DNA from: Gemmatimonadota bacterium
Lineage (GTDB): Bacteria; Gemmatimonadota; Gemmatimonadetes; Longimicrobiales; Longimicrobiaceae
Assembly: GCA_028287185.1 (NCBI GenBank)
Contig: JAQBQD010000149.1
Location: forward strand, 1-36,375
DNA length: 36,375 bases
Direction of reading: 5' to 3'
Part shown: in pieces, positions 1 through 8,247 of the stretch
Position numbering within the stretch: position 1 is the stretch's first letter
Layout: each line of letters starts with the position of its first letter
Program-made: the position numbers and the translations under genes
Notes under the pieces: generated by a model
What the model was told of the DNA's origin: nothing
Database searches by the model: none
The model's input: only the letters and a program-made list of their open reading frames with translations

Positions 1-258
1 GCGCTGGCGGCCGCCGAGCGCGACCAGGCCGCAGCCCGCGTGCGCGCCGAGCGCGACCGCCAGGTGCTGGCGCACGCCGAGCGCGTGGTCGCCATGTCCA
101 CCCGCGGATACCGCGAAGGAGCCTTCCCGTTGACCACCGTGCTGGAAGCCCAGCGGAGCGCGCGCGACGCGTTCCGCGCCTACGTGCAGGACCTGGCGGC
201 GCTGCGCCGCGCGCAGTCGGCCGCCGCGCTGGCCCGCAGCGTGGGAGGCCCCCCGTGA
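1..258 (+). CDS. TolC-family outer membrane efflux protein, C-terminal fragment (5' end outside window)
   Basis: The frame is open from the first base and ends at the TGA at 256-258, leaving about 85 C-terminal residues of a longer protein. The visible part is alpha-helical, rich in Ala, Arg and Glu, and contains the stretch GYREGAFPLTTVLEAQ, which matches the last coiled-coil hairpin of TolC/CzcC-type outer-membrane channels (G-Y-x-x-G-x-x-x-L-x-x-V-L-x-A-Q). Such channels form the outer-membrane exit duct of tripartite pumps. The stop overlaps the GTG start of the adaptor gene and the pump gene follows, which fixes the context as an efflux operon. No start or signal peptide can be assessed because most of the gene lies upstream of the window. 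Confidence 0.82.
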   Translation, partial: ALAAAERDQAAARVRAERDRQVLAHAERVVAMSTRGYREGAFPLTTVLEAQRSARDAFRAYVQDLAALRRAQSAAALARSVGGPP

Positions 259-1325
259 GGGCGCTCCGGGCGCTCGGGCTGGCCTTGCTTCCCGCCGCTC
301 TGGCGATCGCGGGCTGCAAGGGCAAGGCGGCGGCCGACGCGGGCGGCGCCCCGCCGGCGGACACCGCGGTGGTGACGGCGCAGACGGCGGTGGCGGAGGT
401 CCGCACGTTCCCCGTGACGGTGGGCGCGCTGGGCACCGTCGAGGCCGGGCCCGGCCACATGGCCCAGCTCGCCGCGCCCGCCGCCTCGCGCGTCCTCCGC
501 GTCTTCATCGCCGTGGGCCAGCGCGTGGGGCGCGGGCAGCCGCTGGTGGAGCTGGACCCCACGAACTGGCAGGCGGACGCGCGCAAGGCACAGGTGCAGC
601 GCACGGCGGCCCAGCGCGACTACGACCGCGCTTCGCGGCTGGCGGCGGCGGGCATCCTGCCGCGCAAGGACGCCGAGACGGCGGCGTCCGCCCTCGCCGC
701 GGCCAACGCGGCGCTGGTGCAGGCGGCCCACCTGAGCGCCCAGGCCACGCTGCGCTCGCCCATCGCGGGGGTGGTGTCGCGGGTGAACGCACGGCTCAAC
801 TCGCCGGCGGACCCCGCACAGACGCTGGTGGAGGTGGTGGATCCCAACGGGCTGGAGGTCCTCCTTTCCGTGCCGCCCGCGCAGGCGTCCACGGTGCGCA
901 TGGGGCTGCCGGTGCAGATCACGGCGGGGCGCGACGCCACCGGGGCGCTGCTGGGCCGCGGCACGGTGGCGGGCGTCGGCGCGGCCATCGACACGGCCAG
1001 CGGCAGCGTGCAGGTGCGCGCCGCGGTGCCACGCACGGCGGGGGCGCTGTTCATCGGCCAGGACGTGTTCGGCAGCATCGAGGTGGCCCAGCACCCCGGC
1101 GCGGTGACGGTGCCGCCCGAGGCGCTGGTGCCGGCGGAGGGCGGCGGCCTGCAGGTGTTCGTGGTGGACGCCAAGGGCATCGCCCACGCCACGCCCGTGA
1201 CGGTGGGCGCGCGCCACGAGGACGCCGTGGAGGTGGCGAGCGGGCTGAAGGGGGGCGAGACGGTGGTGGCGAAGGGCGCCTACGGGGTGCAGGACGGCAG
1301 CCGCATCCGGCGCGGTGCGCCGTGA
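255..1325 (+). CDS. RND efflux periplasmic adaptor (membrane fusion protein), lipoprotein
   Basis: This 356-residue membrane-fusion protein would bridge the inner-membrane RND pump and the TolC-type channel. It starts at a GTG overlapping the upstream TGA. The N-terminus is a lipoprotein signal with lipobox LAIAGC and lipidated Cys21, so the mature protein should be anchored in a membrane facing the periplasm. The body has the usual order: a biotinyl-lipoyl-like half (RVGRGQPLVELD, about residues 85-105), a short alpha-hairpin (about 105-160), the second lipoyl half (LRSPIAGVVSRVN), a beta-barrel, and the membrane-proximal domain ending in GGETVVAKGAYGVQDGSRIR. The length is normal for the family. 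The substrate cannot be read from the sequence. Confidence 0.9.
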   Translation: MRALRALGLALLPAALAIAGCKGKAAADAGGAPPADTAVVTAQTAVAEVRTFPVTVGALGTVEAGPGHMAQLAAPAASRVLRVFIAVGQRVGRGQPLVELDPTNWQADARKAQVQRTAAQRDYDRASRLAAAGILPRKDAETAASALAAANAALVQAAHLSAQATLRSPIAGVVSRVNARLNSPADPAQTLVEVVDPNGLEVLLSVPPAQASTVRMGLPVQITAGRDATGALLGRGTVAGVGAAIDTASGSVQVRAAVPRTAGALFIGQDVFGSIEVAQHPGAVTVPPEALVPAEGGGLQVFVVDAKGIAHATPVTVGARHEDAVEVASGLKGGETVVAKGAYGVQDGSRIRRGAP

Positions 1326-4300
1326 GCCTTTCGGACACCATGAGCCGGCAGCGCCGGTTCGTCTACCTGCTGGTGGCGCTGCTGAGCGGGGCCGGGGTGT
1401 GGGCGGCCATGCGCATGCCGTCGGCCATCTACCCGGAGCTCACCTTCCCGCGCGTGGGCGTGGTGGTGCAGGGCTCGGCGCTGGGGGCGCGGCAGGTGCT
1501 TTTCGGCATCACCCGGCCCATCGAGGAGGCGGTGAGCGTGGTGCCCGGGGTGCAGCGGGTGCGCTCGCGCTCCATTCGCGGCAGCGTGGAGGTTTCGGTG
1601 GACTTCCTGCCGCGCACGGACATGGCGCAGGCGCTGCAGCAGGTGCAGGCGCGGGTCACGCAGGTGCAGGGCACGCTTCCGCCCGGGCTGGACGTGCAGG
1701 TGGAGCGGCTGACGCCCTCCGTCTTCCCCATCCTCTCCTACAACCTGCTCGGCGCCAGCCCCGCGGAGCTGTACGACCTGGCGCAGTACCAGATCCGCCC
1801 CGTGGTGTCGCGCATCGGCGGCGTCGGGCGGGTGGACGTGCAGAGCAGCGACGTGCGCGAGGTGGAGGTGGTGGCCGATCCCGAGCGGCTGACCACGCTG
1901 GGGATGAGCTACGACGACCTGGCGAAGGCCATCCAGGGCCAGATGTCCACCGCGGCCGTGGGCCGGGTGACGCAGGACTACAAGCAGCTCCTGGTGGTGA
2001 CGGACCAGGAGGCGCACACGGCCGAAGACGTGGCGAACGTCATCGTGCGCCCCGGCACCCGCGTGCGCGACGTGGCGACGGTGGAGCTGGGCACCGAGGA
2101 CCACGTGCGCCTGGTGGCCGGCAACGGCCAGCCCGCCGCCATCATCAACATCACCCGCCAGGTGGGCGGGAACACGGTGGCCATCGCGGACAGCGTGGCC
2201 ATCACCATGGCCGAGCTGCGCCGCACCCTGCCCCGCGGCGTGACGCTGGCGCCGGTCTACGACCAGGCGCTGCTGGTGCGCGACGCCGTCGCCTCGGTGC
2301 GCGACGCCATGATCATCGGCGCGGTGCTGGCCGTCGTCATCCTCCTCGTCTTCCTGCAGCACGGCCGCATCACCGCCATCAGCGCGGCGTCCATCCCCAT
2401 CACCATGGCCATGAGCGTGTTCGCCATGTGGCTGCTGGGGCAGACGTTCAACCTCATGAGCCTGGGCGGGATGGCCATCGCCATCGGCCTGGTGATCGAC
2501 GACTCGGTGGTGGTGACGGAGAACATCGCGCGGCACCTGTCGTTCACGCCGGACCGGAAGGCGGCCATCCGCGACGCGGTGCAGGAGCTGGTGTGGCCCG
2601 TCGTCACGTCCACGATCACGACCGTCGTCGTCTTCGTGCCGCTGGGGCTGCTGGAGGGGGTGGTGGGCCAGTTCTTCAAGGCGCTCAGCATCACGCTCTC
2701 GCTGGCCGTCCTCTTCTCGCTCTTCCTGGCGCTCACGCTCATCCCGCTGCTGTCCGAGCAGTTCGTGCACGGGGGCGAGCCGGAGTTCGATCCGCGGGCG
2801 CCGCTGCCGCGCGGGTGGCGGTCGGTCTCGCCGCGCATCTCTCGCGCGCTGCACGGGCTGACGGAGCGCTACGGGCGCGCGCTGGACGCGGTGCTGCACC
2901 GCACGCGCCTGGTCGCCGTCGCCGCCGTCCTCCTCGTGGTGGCCGGCTACTTCGCGCAGCGCTTCGTGGGCACGGGGTTCCTGCCCGAGATGGACGAGGG
3001 CGCCTTCGTGCTGGACTACTTCACGCCCGGTGGGACAGCGCTGGCCGAGACGGACCGCGAGGTGCACGTCATCGAGGGTATCCTGCGGAAGGTGCCCGAG
3101 GTGGAGGCCACCTCCCGCCGCACGGGCGCGGAGCTGGGCCTGTTCGCCACGGAGCAGAACGTGGGCGACATGGTGGTGCGCCTGAAGCCGCAGGGCCAGC
3201 GCGACCGCACCATCTTCCAGGTCATCGAGGACGTGCGCGGGCAGGTGACGAAGGCGGTGCCGCGCGTGCACATCGAGTTCGTGCAGATCCTGTCGGACGT
3301 GATCAACGACCTGGCCGGAAGCGCCAACCCGGTGGAGATCAAGATCTTCGGCGACCAGCTGGACCGCATGGAGGCGTACGCGCAGACGATCTCCAAGCCG
3401 CTGGAGAAGGTGGACGGGCTGGTGGACCTGTTCAACGGCGTGAGCGAGCCGGCGCCCGAGCTGATCCTGCGGGTGGACGCGGCCCGCGCCGGCCAGCTCG
3501 GCATCACCGGCGACGACGTGAACGCCCAGGTGGGGGCGGCGCTGCTGGGCATTCCCGCCGGCGAGGTGCGCGCCGAGGACCGCATCGTGGGCGTGCGGGT
3601 GCACGCGCCGGACGCCGTGCGCTACGATGCGCTGCGCCTTTCCACGCTGCCCGTGTTCAGCCCCACCACGCACCAGGAGGCGCCCCTGGGCACGGTGGCC
3701 ACCATGCGCGAGCAGGACTCGCGCGCGGAGCTTCGGCGCGAGAACCAGCGCCAGATGATCGCCGTGACCGGCGGCGTGGAGGGGCGCTCGCTGGGCGCGG
3801 TGATGAACGACGTGAAGTCGATCCTGGCCGCCCACAAGCCGCCCGCGGGCATCAGCGTGGAGATCGGCGGGCAGTACGCGGGCCAGCAGGCGGCGTTCAA
3901 GTCGCTGCTGGCGGTGCTGGCGTTGGCGGCCCTGTCCGTCATCGGCGTGATGGTCATCCAGTTCGAGTCGTTCGTGGAGCCGCTCATCATCACCCTGGCC
4001 GCTCCCCTCTCCTTCGTCGGCGCCGTCGCCCTGCTGCTGCTCACGGGCACGCCGCTCAACGTGTCGTCGCTGATGGGGCTCGTCCTGCTCGTCGGCCTGA
4101 TCGTGAAGAACGGGATCATCCTCCTGGACTTCACCCGGCACCGCATGCGCTTCGAGGGCGAGACGCTGGAGGAGGCCATCCAGGTGGCCGCCCGCACGCG
4201 CCTGCGGCCGATCCTGATGACCACGCTCTGCACCCTGTTCGGCCTGCTGCCGCTGGCGCTGGGGCTGGGCGCCGGGGCGGAGTTGCAGCGGCCGCTGGCG

Positions 4301-4444
4301 CTGGCGGTGATCGGCGGCCTGGCGCTCTCCACGCCCATCACCCTGTTCGTGGTGCCCGCCATCGTCGTCGCCGTCCGCGGCCGCAACTGGCGCCTGCCGC
4401 GGGAAGGCGGCGAGCCGCCGGCCGAGCACACGGCCGTCGCGTAG
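1322..4444 (+). CDS. RND efflux transporter permease subunit (AcrB/CzcA superfamily)
   Basis: This 1040-residue inner-membrane proton-driven pump has the normal family length. It begins at a GTG overlapping the adaptor stop (GTGA). The N-terminus has TM1 (YLLVALLSGAGVWAAM), then a periplasmic porter domain, a TM2-TM6 block (about residues 330-480), a second TM and porter half, and a final TM block ending near residue 1020. The proton relay looks intact: paired aspartates D393-D394 in TM4 (GLVIDDSVVVTEN) and a lysine near K929 in TM10 (GLIVKNGIILLDF). The paired aspartates resemble multidrug (HAE) pumps more than single-Asp metal (HME) pumps, but the exported compound is unknown. It is the last gene of the tolC-adaptor-pump operon. 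Confidence 0.93.
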   Translation: MSLSDTMSRQRRFVYLLVALLSGAGVWAAMRMPSAIYPELTFPRVGVVVQGSALGARQVLFGITRPIEEAVSVVPGVQRVRSRSIRGSVEVSVDFLPRTDMAQALQQVQARVTQVQGTLPPGLDVQVERLTPSVFPILSYNLLGASPAELYDLAQYQIRPVVSRIGGVGRVDVQSSDVREVEVVADPERLTTLGMSYDDLAKAIQGQMSTAAVGRVTQDYKQLLVVTDQEAHTAEDVANVIVRPGTRVRDVATVELGTEDHVRLVAGNGQPAAIINITRQVGGNTVAIADSVAITMAELRRTLPRGVTLAPVYDQALLVRDAVASVRDAMIIGAVLAVVILLVFLQHGRITAISAASIPITMAMSVFAMWLLGQTFNLMSLGGMAIAIGLVIDDSVVVTENIARHLSFTPDRKAAIRDAVQELVWPVVTSTITTVVVFVPLGLLEGVVGQFFKALSITLSLAVLFSLFLALTLIPLLSEQFVHGGEPEFDPRAPLPRGWRSVSPRISRALHGLTERYGRALDAVLHRTRLVAVAAVLLVVAGYFAQRFVGTGFLPEMDEGAFVLDYFTPGGTALAETDREVHVIEGILRKVPEVEATSRRTGAELGLFATEQNVGDMVVRLKPQGQRDRTIFQVIEDVRGQVTKAVPRVHIEFVQILSDVINDLAGSANPVEIKIFGDQLDRMEAYAQTISKPLEKVDGLVDLFNGVSEPAPELILRVDAARAGQLGITGDDVNAQVGAALLGIPAGEVRAEDRIVGVRVHAPDAVRYDALRLSTLPVFSPTTHQEAPLGTVATMREQDSRAELRRENQRQMIAVTGGVEGRSLGAVMNDVKSILAAHKPPAGISVEIGGQYAGQQAAFKSLLAVLALAALSVIGVMVIQFESFVEPLIITLAAPLSFVGAVALLLLTGTPLNVSSLMGLVLLVGLIVKNGIILLDFTRHRMRFEGETLEEAIQVAARTRLRPILMTTLCTLFGLLPLALGLGAGAELQRPLALAVIGGLALSTPITLFVVPAIVVAVRGRNWRLPREGGEPPAEHTAVA

Positions 4445-4684
4445 GCTCCAGGGCTCGGCAGAGATTGGCGTTCCGAGGGTTCGTGGAATCGGAGATGCGG
4501 AAACCTCGACGCGCCGGCGCGGGACTGTGCAGCGAGTCGTGAGCCTGGAGGTCTGGAGATGCCGAGCGTGCGACGGAGGGCCGATTCGTGCGCTGGAGAC
4601 CCGTGATTGGTTGATCGGAGATGTGACGATTCGGACATCAAGCATCGTCCGGCCTGAAGCTGTCTCGTTTGATGGAGCCATTGG

Positions 4685-5644
4685 ATGGGAGTGGATGCAG
4701 GGCATTCGATGGGGTGGAGCGCGAGCGGGGAGCGGGCAGGTCCGTTCGTGCGGCGGCTGGTGGCGGCGGGGGTGCTGGCGGCGGTGGCGATCGGGGTAGC
4801 GATCGTGCGCTTCGCGCCGGAGCGGCCGGCGTTCGGCGCGGCCGAGGCGCAGCGCGGGGCGGACCTGCTGGCGGCGGGCGACATCGCGGAGTGCCCGGGC
4901 GGCGACGCGGAGGCCACGGCGCGGCTGCTGGAGCGGCTTCCCGGCACCATCGCCGCGCTGGGCGACGAGGCGTATCCCGACGGATCGGAGCGCGCGTTCG
5001 CCGGCTGCTACGCCCCGTCGTGGGGCCGGTTGATCAACCGCACGCGGCCCGTGCCCGGCAACCACGAGTACGTCACGCCCGGCGCGGCGCCGTACTACCG
5101 CTACTTCGGGCGGCGGGCGGGAAAGCCGGGCGAGGGGTGGTACAGCTACGAGCTGGGCGCCTGGCACGTGGTGGCGCTCAACAGCGGCATCGACGTGGGC
5201 CCGGGCTCGGCGCAGGTGGCGTGGCTGCGCGACGACCTGGCGGCGCACCCCGGGCGCTGCGTGCTGGCCTACTGGCACACCCCGCGGTTCAGCCTGGGCC
5301 CGCACGGCAGCCGCCTGCGCATGGCGGCCATCTGGGACGTGCTGTACGGGGCCGGCGCCGCCGTCGTCCTCTCGGGCCACGACCACATGTACGAGCGCTT
5401 CGCCCCGATGACCTCGGCCGGGCACCTGGACCCGGCGCGCGGCATCCGGCAGTTCGTGGTGGGCACCGGCGGCGCGGGGCTGTACCGCGTGGTCGCCGGC
5501 GGCCAGAACGCCGAGGTCGTCAACAGCGGCACCCACGGCGTGCTGCACATGCGCCTGCTGCCGACGGGCTACACGTGGGAGTTCGTGCCCGTGGCCGGCG
5601 GCACCTTCACCGACTCCGGCCGCGCGCCCTGCCGCCCGCGGTAG
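4685..5644 (+). CDS. Metallophosphoesterase, purple-acid-phosphatase-like, membrane-anchored or exported
   Basis: This is a 319-residue calcineurin-like phosphoesterase. The metal-binding motifs occur in order: GDIAEC with D66, GDEAYPDG with D94, GNHEY with N126-H127-E128, WHTP with H198, and GHDHMYE with H232-D233-H234. All ligand positions for a dinuclear metal centre are present. A hydrophobic segment (about residues 24-42, VAAGVLAAVAIGVAIV) after a basic stretch acts as a signal anchor or uncleaved signal peptide, placing the catalytic domain outside the cytoplasm. The ATG at 4685 is used; another ATG at 4709 would also leave the signal segment complete. The preceding 240 bp (4445-4684) contain no gene or convincing promoter. 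The physiological substrate is unknown. Confidence 0.85.
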   Translation: MGVDAGHSMGWSASGERAGPFVRRLVAAGVLAAVAIGVAIVRFAPERPAFGAAEAQRGADLLAAGDIAECPGGDAEATARLLERLPGTIAALGDEAYPDGSERAFAGCYAPSWGRLINRTRPVPGNHEYVTPGAAPYYRYFGRRAGKPGEGWYSYELGAWHVVALNSGIDVGPGSAQVAWLRDDLAAHPGRCVLAYWHTPRFSLGPHGSRLRMAAIWDVLYGAGAAVVLSGHDHMYERFAPMTSAGHLDPARGIRQFVVGTGGAGLYRVVAGGQNAEVVNSGTHGVLHMRLLPTGYTWEFVPVAGGTFTDSGRAPCRPR

Positions 5645-5713
5645 GTCGCGGAGCAGGCATCGGCAGATCCACACCGACCGGGCCGGCGTCGATCGGGCAC
5701 TTCGAGGGAGCAC

Positions 5714-5738
5714 CTCGATCGGGCCGGCACCGATCGAG
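5714..5738. repeat. 9-bp perfect inverted repeat, first of two in the gap
   Basis: The arms CTCGATCGG (5714-5722) and CCGATCGAG (5730-5738) are perfectly complementary around a 7-base loop. It lies 70 bp after the phosphoesterase stop. There is no T-run after it, so it could be a non-canonical terminator, an mRNA-stabilising hairpin or an operator for the following beta-propeller gene. Confidence 0.5.
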
Positions 5739-5753
5739 ACGCGGACATCGAGG

Positions 5754-5777
5754 CCCGTCGACCGATCCGTCGACGGG
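5754..5777. repeat. 9-bp perfect inverted repeat, second of two in the gap
   Basis: The arms CCCGTCGAC (5754-5762) and GTCGACGGG (5769-5777) flank a 6-base loop. The hairpin is GC-rich and sits 100 bp before the start of the beta-propeller gene. It lacks a following T-run. With the previous inverted repeat it is the only structure I see in the 232-bp gap. Confidence 0.5.
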
Positions 5778-5876
5778 CACGCACCGGACCACACACCCGT
5801 CCCCAACCCGCCGGCCGAACCGCCGGCGGACGTCCATCCACCGTTCGCTTCTCCCGACCGCACCCTGGAGCCCACG

Positions 5877-6923
5877 ATGCACCGCACCTCCAAGCTCGCC
5901 CTGGCCCTGCTGCTGGCCGCCGCCCCCGCCCTGCGCGCGCAGGCCGCGGGCGACCCCGGCTACCACGTGACCCGCTCCGTCGCCGTGGGCGGCGACGGAG
6001 GCTGGGACTACCTGACGGTGGACACGGCCGGCAACCGGCTCTTCCTGTCGCGCGGCACGCACGTGATGGTGGTGGACCTGGCGCGCCTGGCGGTGGTGGG
6101 CGACGTGCCGGGCACCACGGGCGTGCACGGCATCACGCTGGACGGCGCCGACGGCCGCGCCTTCACCAGCAACGGCCGCGACTCCACCTCCACCGTGTTC
6201 GACGTGCGCACGCTGGCCACCGTCGGCACCGTGCACCTGGGCGGCCGCAACCCCGACGCCATCGTCTACGACCGCGCGTCGGGGCGCGCCTTCACCATGA
6301 ACGCAGGCAGCGGCACGGCCACGGCGGTGGATGCGCGGGGCATGTCCGTCGCCGGCACCATCCCGCTGGGCGGCCGCCCGGAGTTCGCCGTGGTGGACGG
6401 GCGCGGCACCCTGTACGTGAACCTGGAGGACAGCTCCGCGATCGCCGTGGTGGACACGCGCGCCATGCGGGTCGTGCGGCACTTCGCGCTCACCGGGTGC
6501 GAGGCGCCGTCCGGGCTGGCGTTCGACGCCGCGGACGGGCGCCTGTTCTCCGTCTGCGAGAACAAGGTGATGGCCGTCTCGGACGCGGCGACCGGCCGGG
6601 TGATCGCCACCGTGCCCATCGGCGAGGGCACGGACGGCGCGGGGTACGACGAGCGCAGCCGCACCGCGTTCAGCAGCAACGGCGGCGACGGCACGCTCAC
6701 CGTGGTCCGCGAGACCAGCCCGGGCCACTACGCCGCCGTGCAGACCGTGCCCACCCGCCGCGGCGCCCGGACGATGGCCGTGGACCCGCGCAACGGCCGC
6801 GTCTACACCGTCTCGGCCGAGTTCGGCCCCGCGCCGGCGCCCACGACCGAGAACCCGCGCCCCCGCCGCACCATCGTGCCCGGCAGCTTCACCGTGATCG
6901 AGGTGTCGCCCGCCGGCGCCTGA
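5877..6923 (+). CDS. Exported YVTN/YncE-like beta-propeller protein
   Basis: This 348-residue protein has a clear Sec signal peptide (residues 1 to about 23, HRTSKLALALLLAAAPALRA, cut near AQA). The mature part is a series of about 40-residue beta-propeller blades. Each has a core of the type NRLFLSRGTHVMVVDL, GRAFTMNAGSGTATAVD or GRLFSVCENKVMAVSD followed by VVGDVP/VAGTIP/VIATVP strands, the hallmark of the YVTN family. Roughly seven blades can be counted, consistent with a closed ring. Members are periplasmic or secreted and bind ligands, or scaffold surface proteins; no catalytic motif is visible. The ATG at 5877 is chosen because it precedes the signal peptide directly. A strong hairpin follows the gene, so it is probably monocistronic. 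Confidence 0.82.
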   Translation: MHRTSKLALALLLAAAPALRAQAAGDPGYHVTRSVAVGGDGGWDYLTVDTAGNRLFLSRGTHVMVVDLARLAVVGDVPGTTGVHGITLDGADGRAFTSNGRDSTSTVFDVRTLATVGTVHLGGRNPDAIVYDRASGRAFTMNAGSGTATAVDARGMSVAGTIPLGGRPEFAVVDGRGTLYVNLEDSSAIAVVDTRAMRVVRHFALTGCEAPSGLAFDAADGRLFSVCENKVMAVSDAATGRVIATVPIGEGTDGAGYDERSRTAFSSNGGDGTLTVVRETSPGHYAAVQTVPTRRGARTMAVDPRNGRVYTVSAEFGPAPAPTTENPRPRRTIVPGSFTVIEVSPAGA

Positions 6924-6952
6924 GCACGACGGGGACTCAGGACGGTAGTAGA

Positions 6953-6989
6953 GAAGCGGGGCCGCTCCATCCGGGGGCGACCCCGCTTC
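6953..6989 (+). terminator. Terminator-like hairpin after the beta-propeller gene
   Basis: The arms GAAGCGGGG (6953-6961) and CCCCGCTTC (6981-6989) pair perfectly, and the stem continues inward with one mismatch (CGCTCC against GGGGCG). It lies 30 bp past the stop and is followed by CTTTCG, a short T-tract. It fits an intrinsic terminator in a high-GC genome. Confidence 0.7.
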
Positions 6990-7237
6990 CTTTCGACCGA
7001 AGACCGAGATGCCGCCGATGGATTCCCCCCCGAGTCCCCGGTCACTGCCGACGCGGGCGCGCCTGGGAACAGCCCCGCGGACGGCGCCCGGCATGCGGCG
7101 GATGGCGACTCCGCGTGCGGATGTGGGCGATGCGGCGTACTTTCTGCTATGGGTGCGCGGCATGTGCGCCGGGCGTGGCGACGTCGGACTCGCCCCGGGC
7201 GCCGAACCTCTTCACATCGATTCCGGACGGGACGGGG
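6990..7237. other. Non-coding gap before the PAP2 gene
   Basis: After the terminator hairpin there are about 250 bp with no supported gene. Open frames here have no family resemblance and no ribosome-binding site. The stretch TACTTTCTGCTATGGG (7139-7154) is locally AT-richer and could hold a promoter, but I cannot define paired -35 and -10 boxes. Confidence 0.4.
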
Positions 7238-8080
7238 ATGATCGGATCCGCAGGGGTGGGGGCCGCGCGGCGGCACGTGCGCGCGTGGGTGGCGGGAATG
7301 GCGGGAGCGGTCGTGCTCGCGGCGGGCGCCGTGCCGGCTGCCGCCCAGGACAACGACACCACGCGCTTCAAGCACGTGTTCGCGCCCACGGACGCGTACC
7401 TGCTGGGCGGGTTCGCGCTCGCCACGGTGGCGGCGCGACCGCTGGACACGTGGGCCACCAAGCGGCTGCAGTCGCCGACGCTGCAGAACAGCCCCATCCT
7501 GGGGCGGGGCGCCACGACCGTACGCATACTCGCGGTGCCCGGCTCGCTGATCGGCACCGCGGCATTCTACGGCCTGGGCCGCGCGCGCCACGACGACGCC
7601 ATGTCGGACGTGTCGCTGCACACCTTCGAGGCCGTCGCCGTCACCGGCGTGGTGACCACGGCGCTCAAGATGACGGCAGGCCGCGCCCGGCCCTACGTGG
7701 ACACCAGCAACCCGCACAGTTTCAAGCTGCTGCGCGGGCTGCAGAGCGACGCCTACCAGTCGTTCCCCAGCGGGCACACCTCCACCGCGTTCGCCGCCGC
7801 CACCGCGCTCACGGCCGAGGCGAGCGAGTGGCGGCCCAAGGACAGGTGGATCGTGGCCGGGGTGACGTACACGCTGGCGACCCTCACCGGCGTGTCGCGC
7901 GTGTACAACAACTACCACTGGGCCAGCGACGTGCTGGGCGGCGCCGCGGTGGGCACCATCACCGGCCTGGCCGTGGTGCGCTACAACCACATCCACCGCG
8001 ACAACGCCGTCAACCGCAACCTGATCCCCAACCGCGGCCGGTCCGGCATCCCGATCGTGTTCTCCATCCCGACGAGGTAG
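7238..8080 (+). CDS. PAP2-family phosphatase, exported
   Basis: This 280-residue protein has a signal peptide ending near VPAAAQ (about residue 34) and the complete three-part PAP2 phosphatase signature: K144-x6-R151-P152 (KMTAGRARP), PSGH with H180, and SRVYNNYHWASD with H227 and D231. These histidines form the phospho-enzyme site used to dephosphorylate lipid phosphates such as phosphatidic acid, undecaprenyl pyrophosphate or lipid A. Hydrophobic segments between the motifs suggest a membrane-embedded or periplasm-facing enzyme. The same frame is open further upstream, but ATG 7238 is chosen because it directly precedes the signal peptide. The substrate is not determinable here. It is convergent with korB and shares a terminator hairpin with it. 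Confidence 0.85.
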   Translation: MIGSAGVGAARRHVRAWVAGMAGAVVLAAGAVPAAAQDNDTTRFKHVFAPTDAYLLGGFALATVAARPLDTWATKRLQSPTLQNSPILGRGATTVRILAVPGSLIGTAAFYGLGRARHDDAMSDVSLHTFEAVAVTGVVTTALKMTAGRARPYVDTSNPHSFKLLRGLQSDAYQSFPSGHTSTAFAAATALTAEASEWRPKDRWIVAGVTYTLATLTGVSRVYNNYHWASDVLGGAAVGTITGLAVVRYNHIHRDNAVNRNLIPNRGRSGIPIVFSIPTR

Positions 8081-8136
8081 CCGGGGAGGTCGACGGACGG
8101 TGGGCCGACGGTCCAGGCACAACGGCACGATGAAGC

Positions 8137-8167
8137 GGGGCCGCACCTTTCCACCGGGTGCGGCCCC
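8137..8167. terminator. Probable bidirectional terminator between convergent genes
   Basis: The arms GGGGCCGCACC (8137-8147) and GGTGCGGCCCC (8157-8167) are an 11-bp perfect inverted repeat with a 9-base loop. It lies between the PAP2 stop (8080) and the korB stop (8248), where both transcripts must end. It shares the 13-mer GAAGCGGGGCCGC (8132-8144) with the hairpin at 6953. Confidence 0.68.
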
Positions 8168-8247
8168 CCCACCGTCTTCTGCCTTCCCGCCGCCGGCCGG
8201 AGGCTCCCGGAAAGGTGCGCAGAGGCGCTCCACTGAGCCCGAAGTAC

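Noticed and set aside
1280-5893. 1537-codon open frame on the minus strand
   Set aside because: It runs antisense to the RND pump and phosphoesterase, is dominated by His/Arg/Gly/Ala and has no family motif; a typical shadow frame in very GC-rich DNA.
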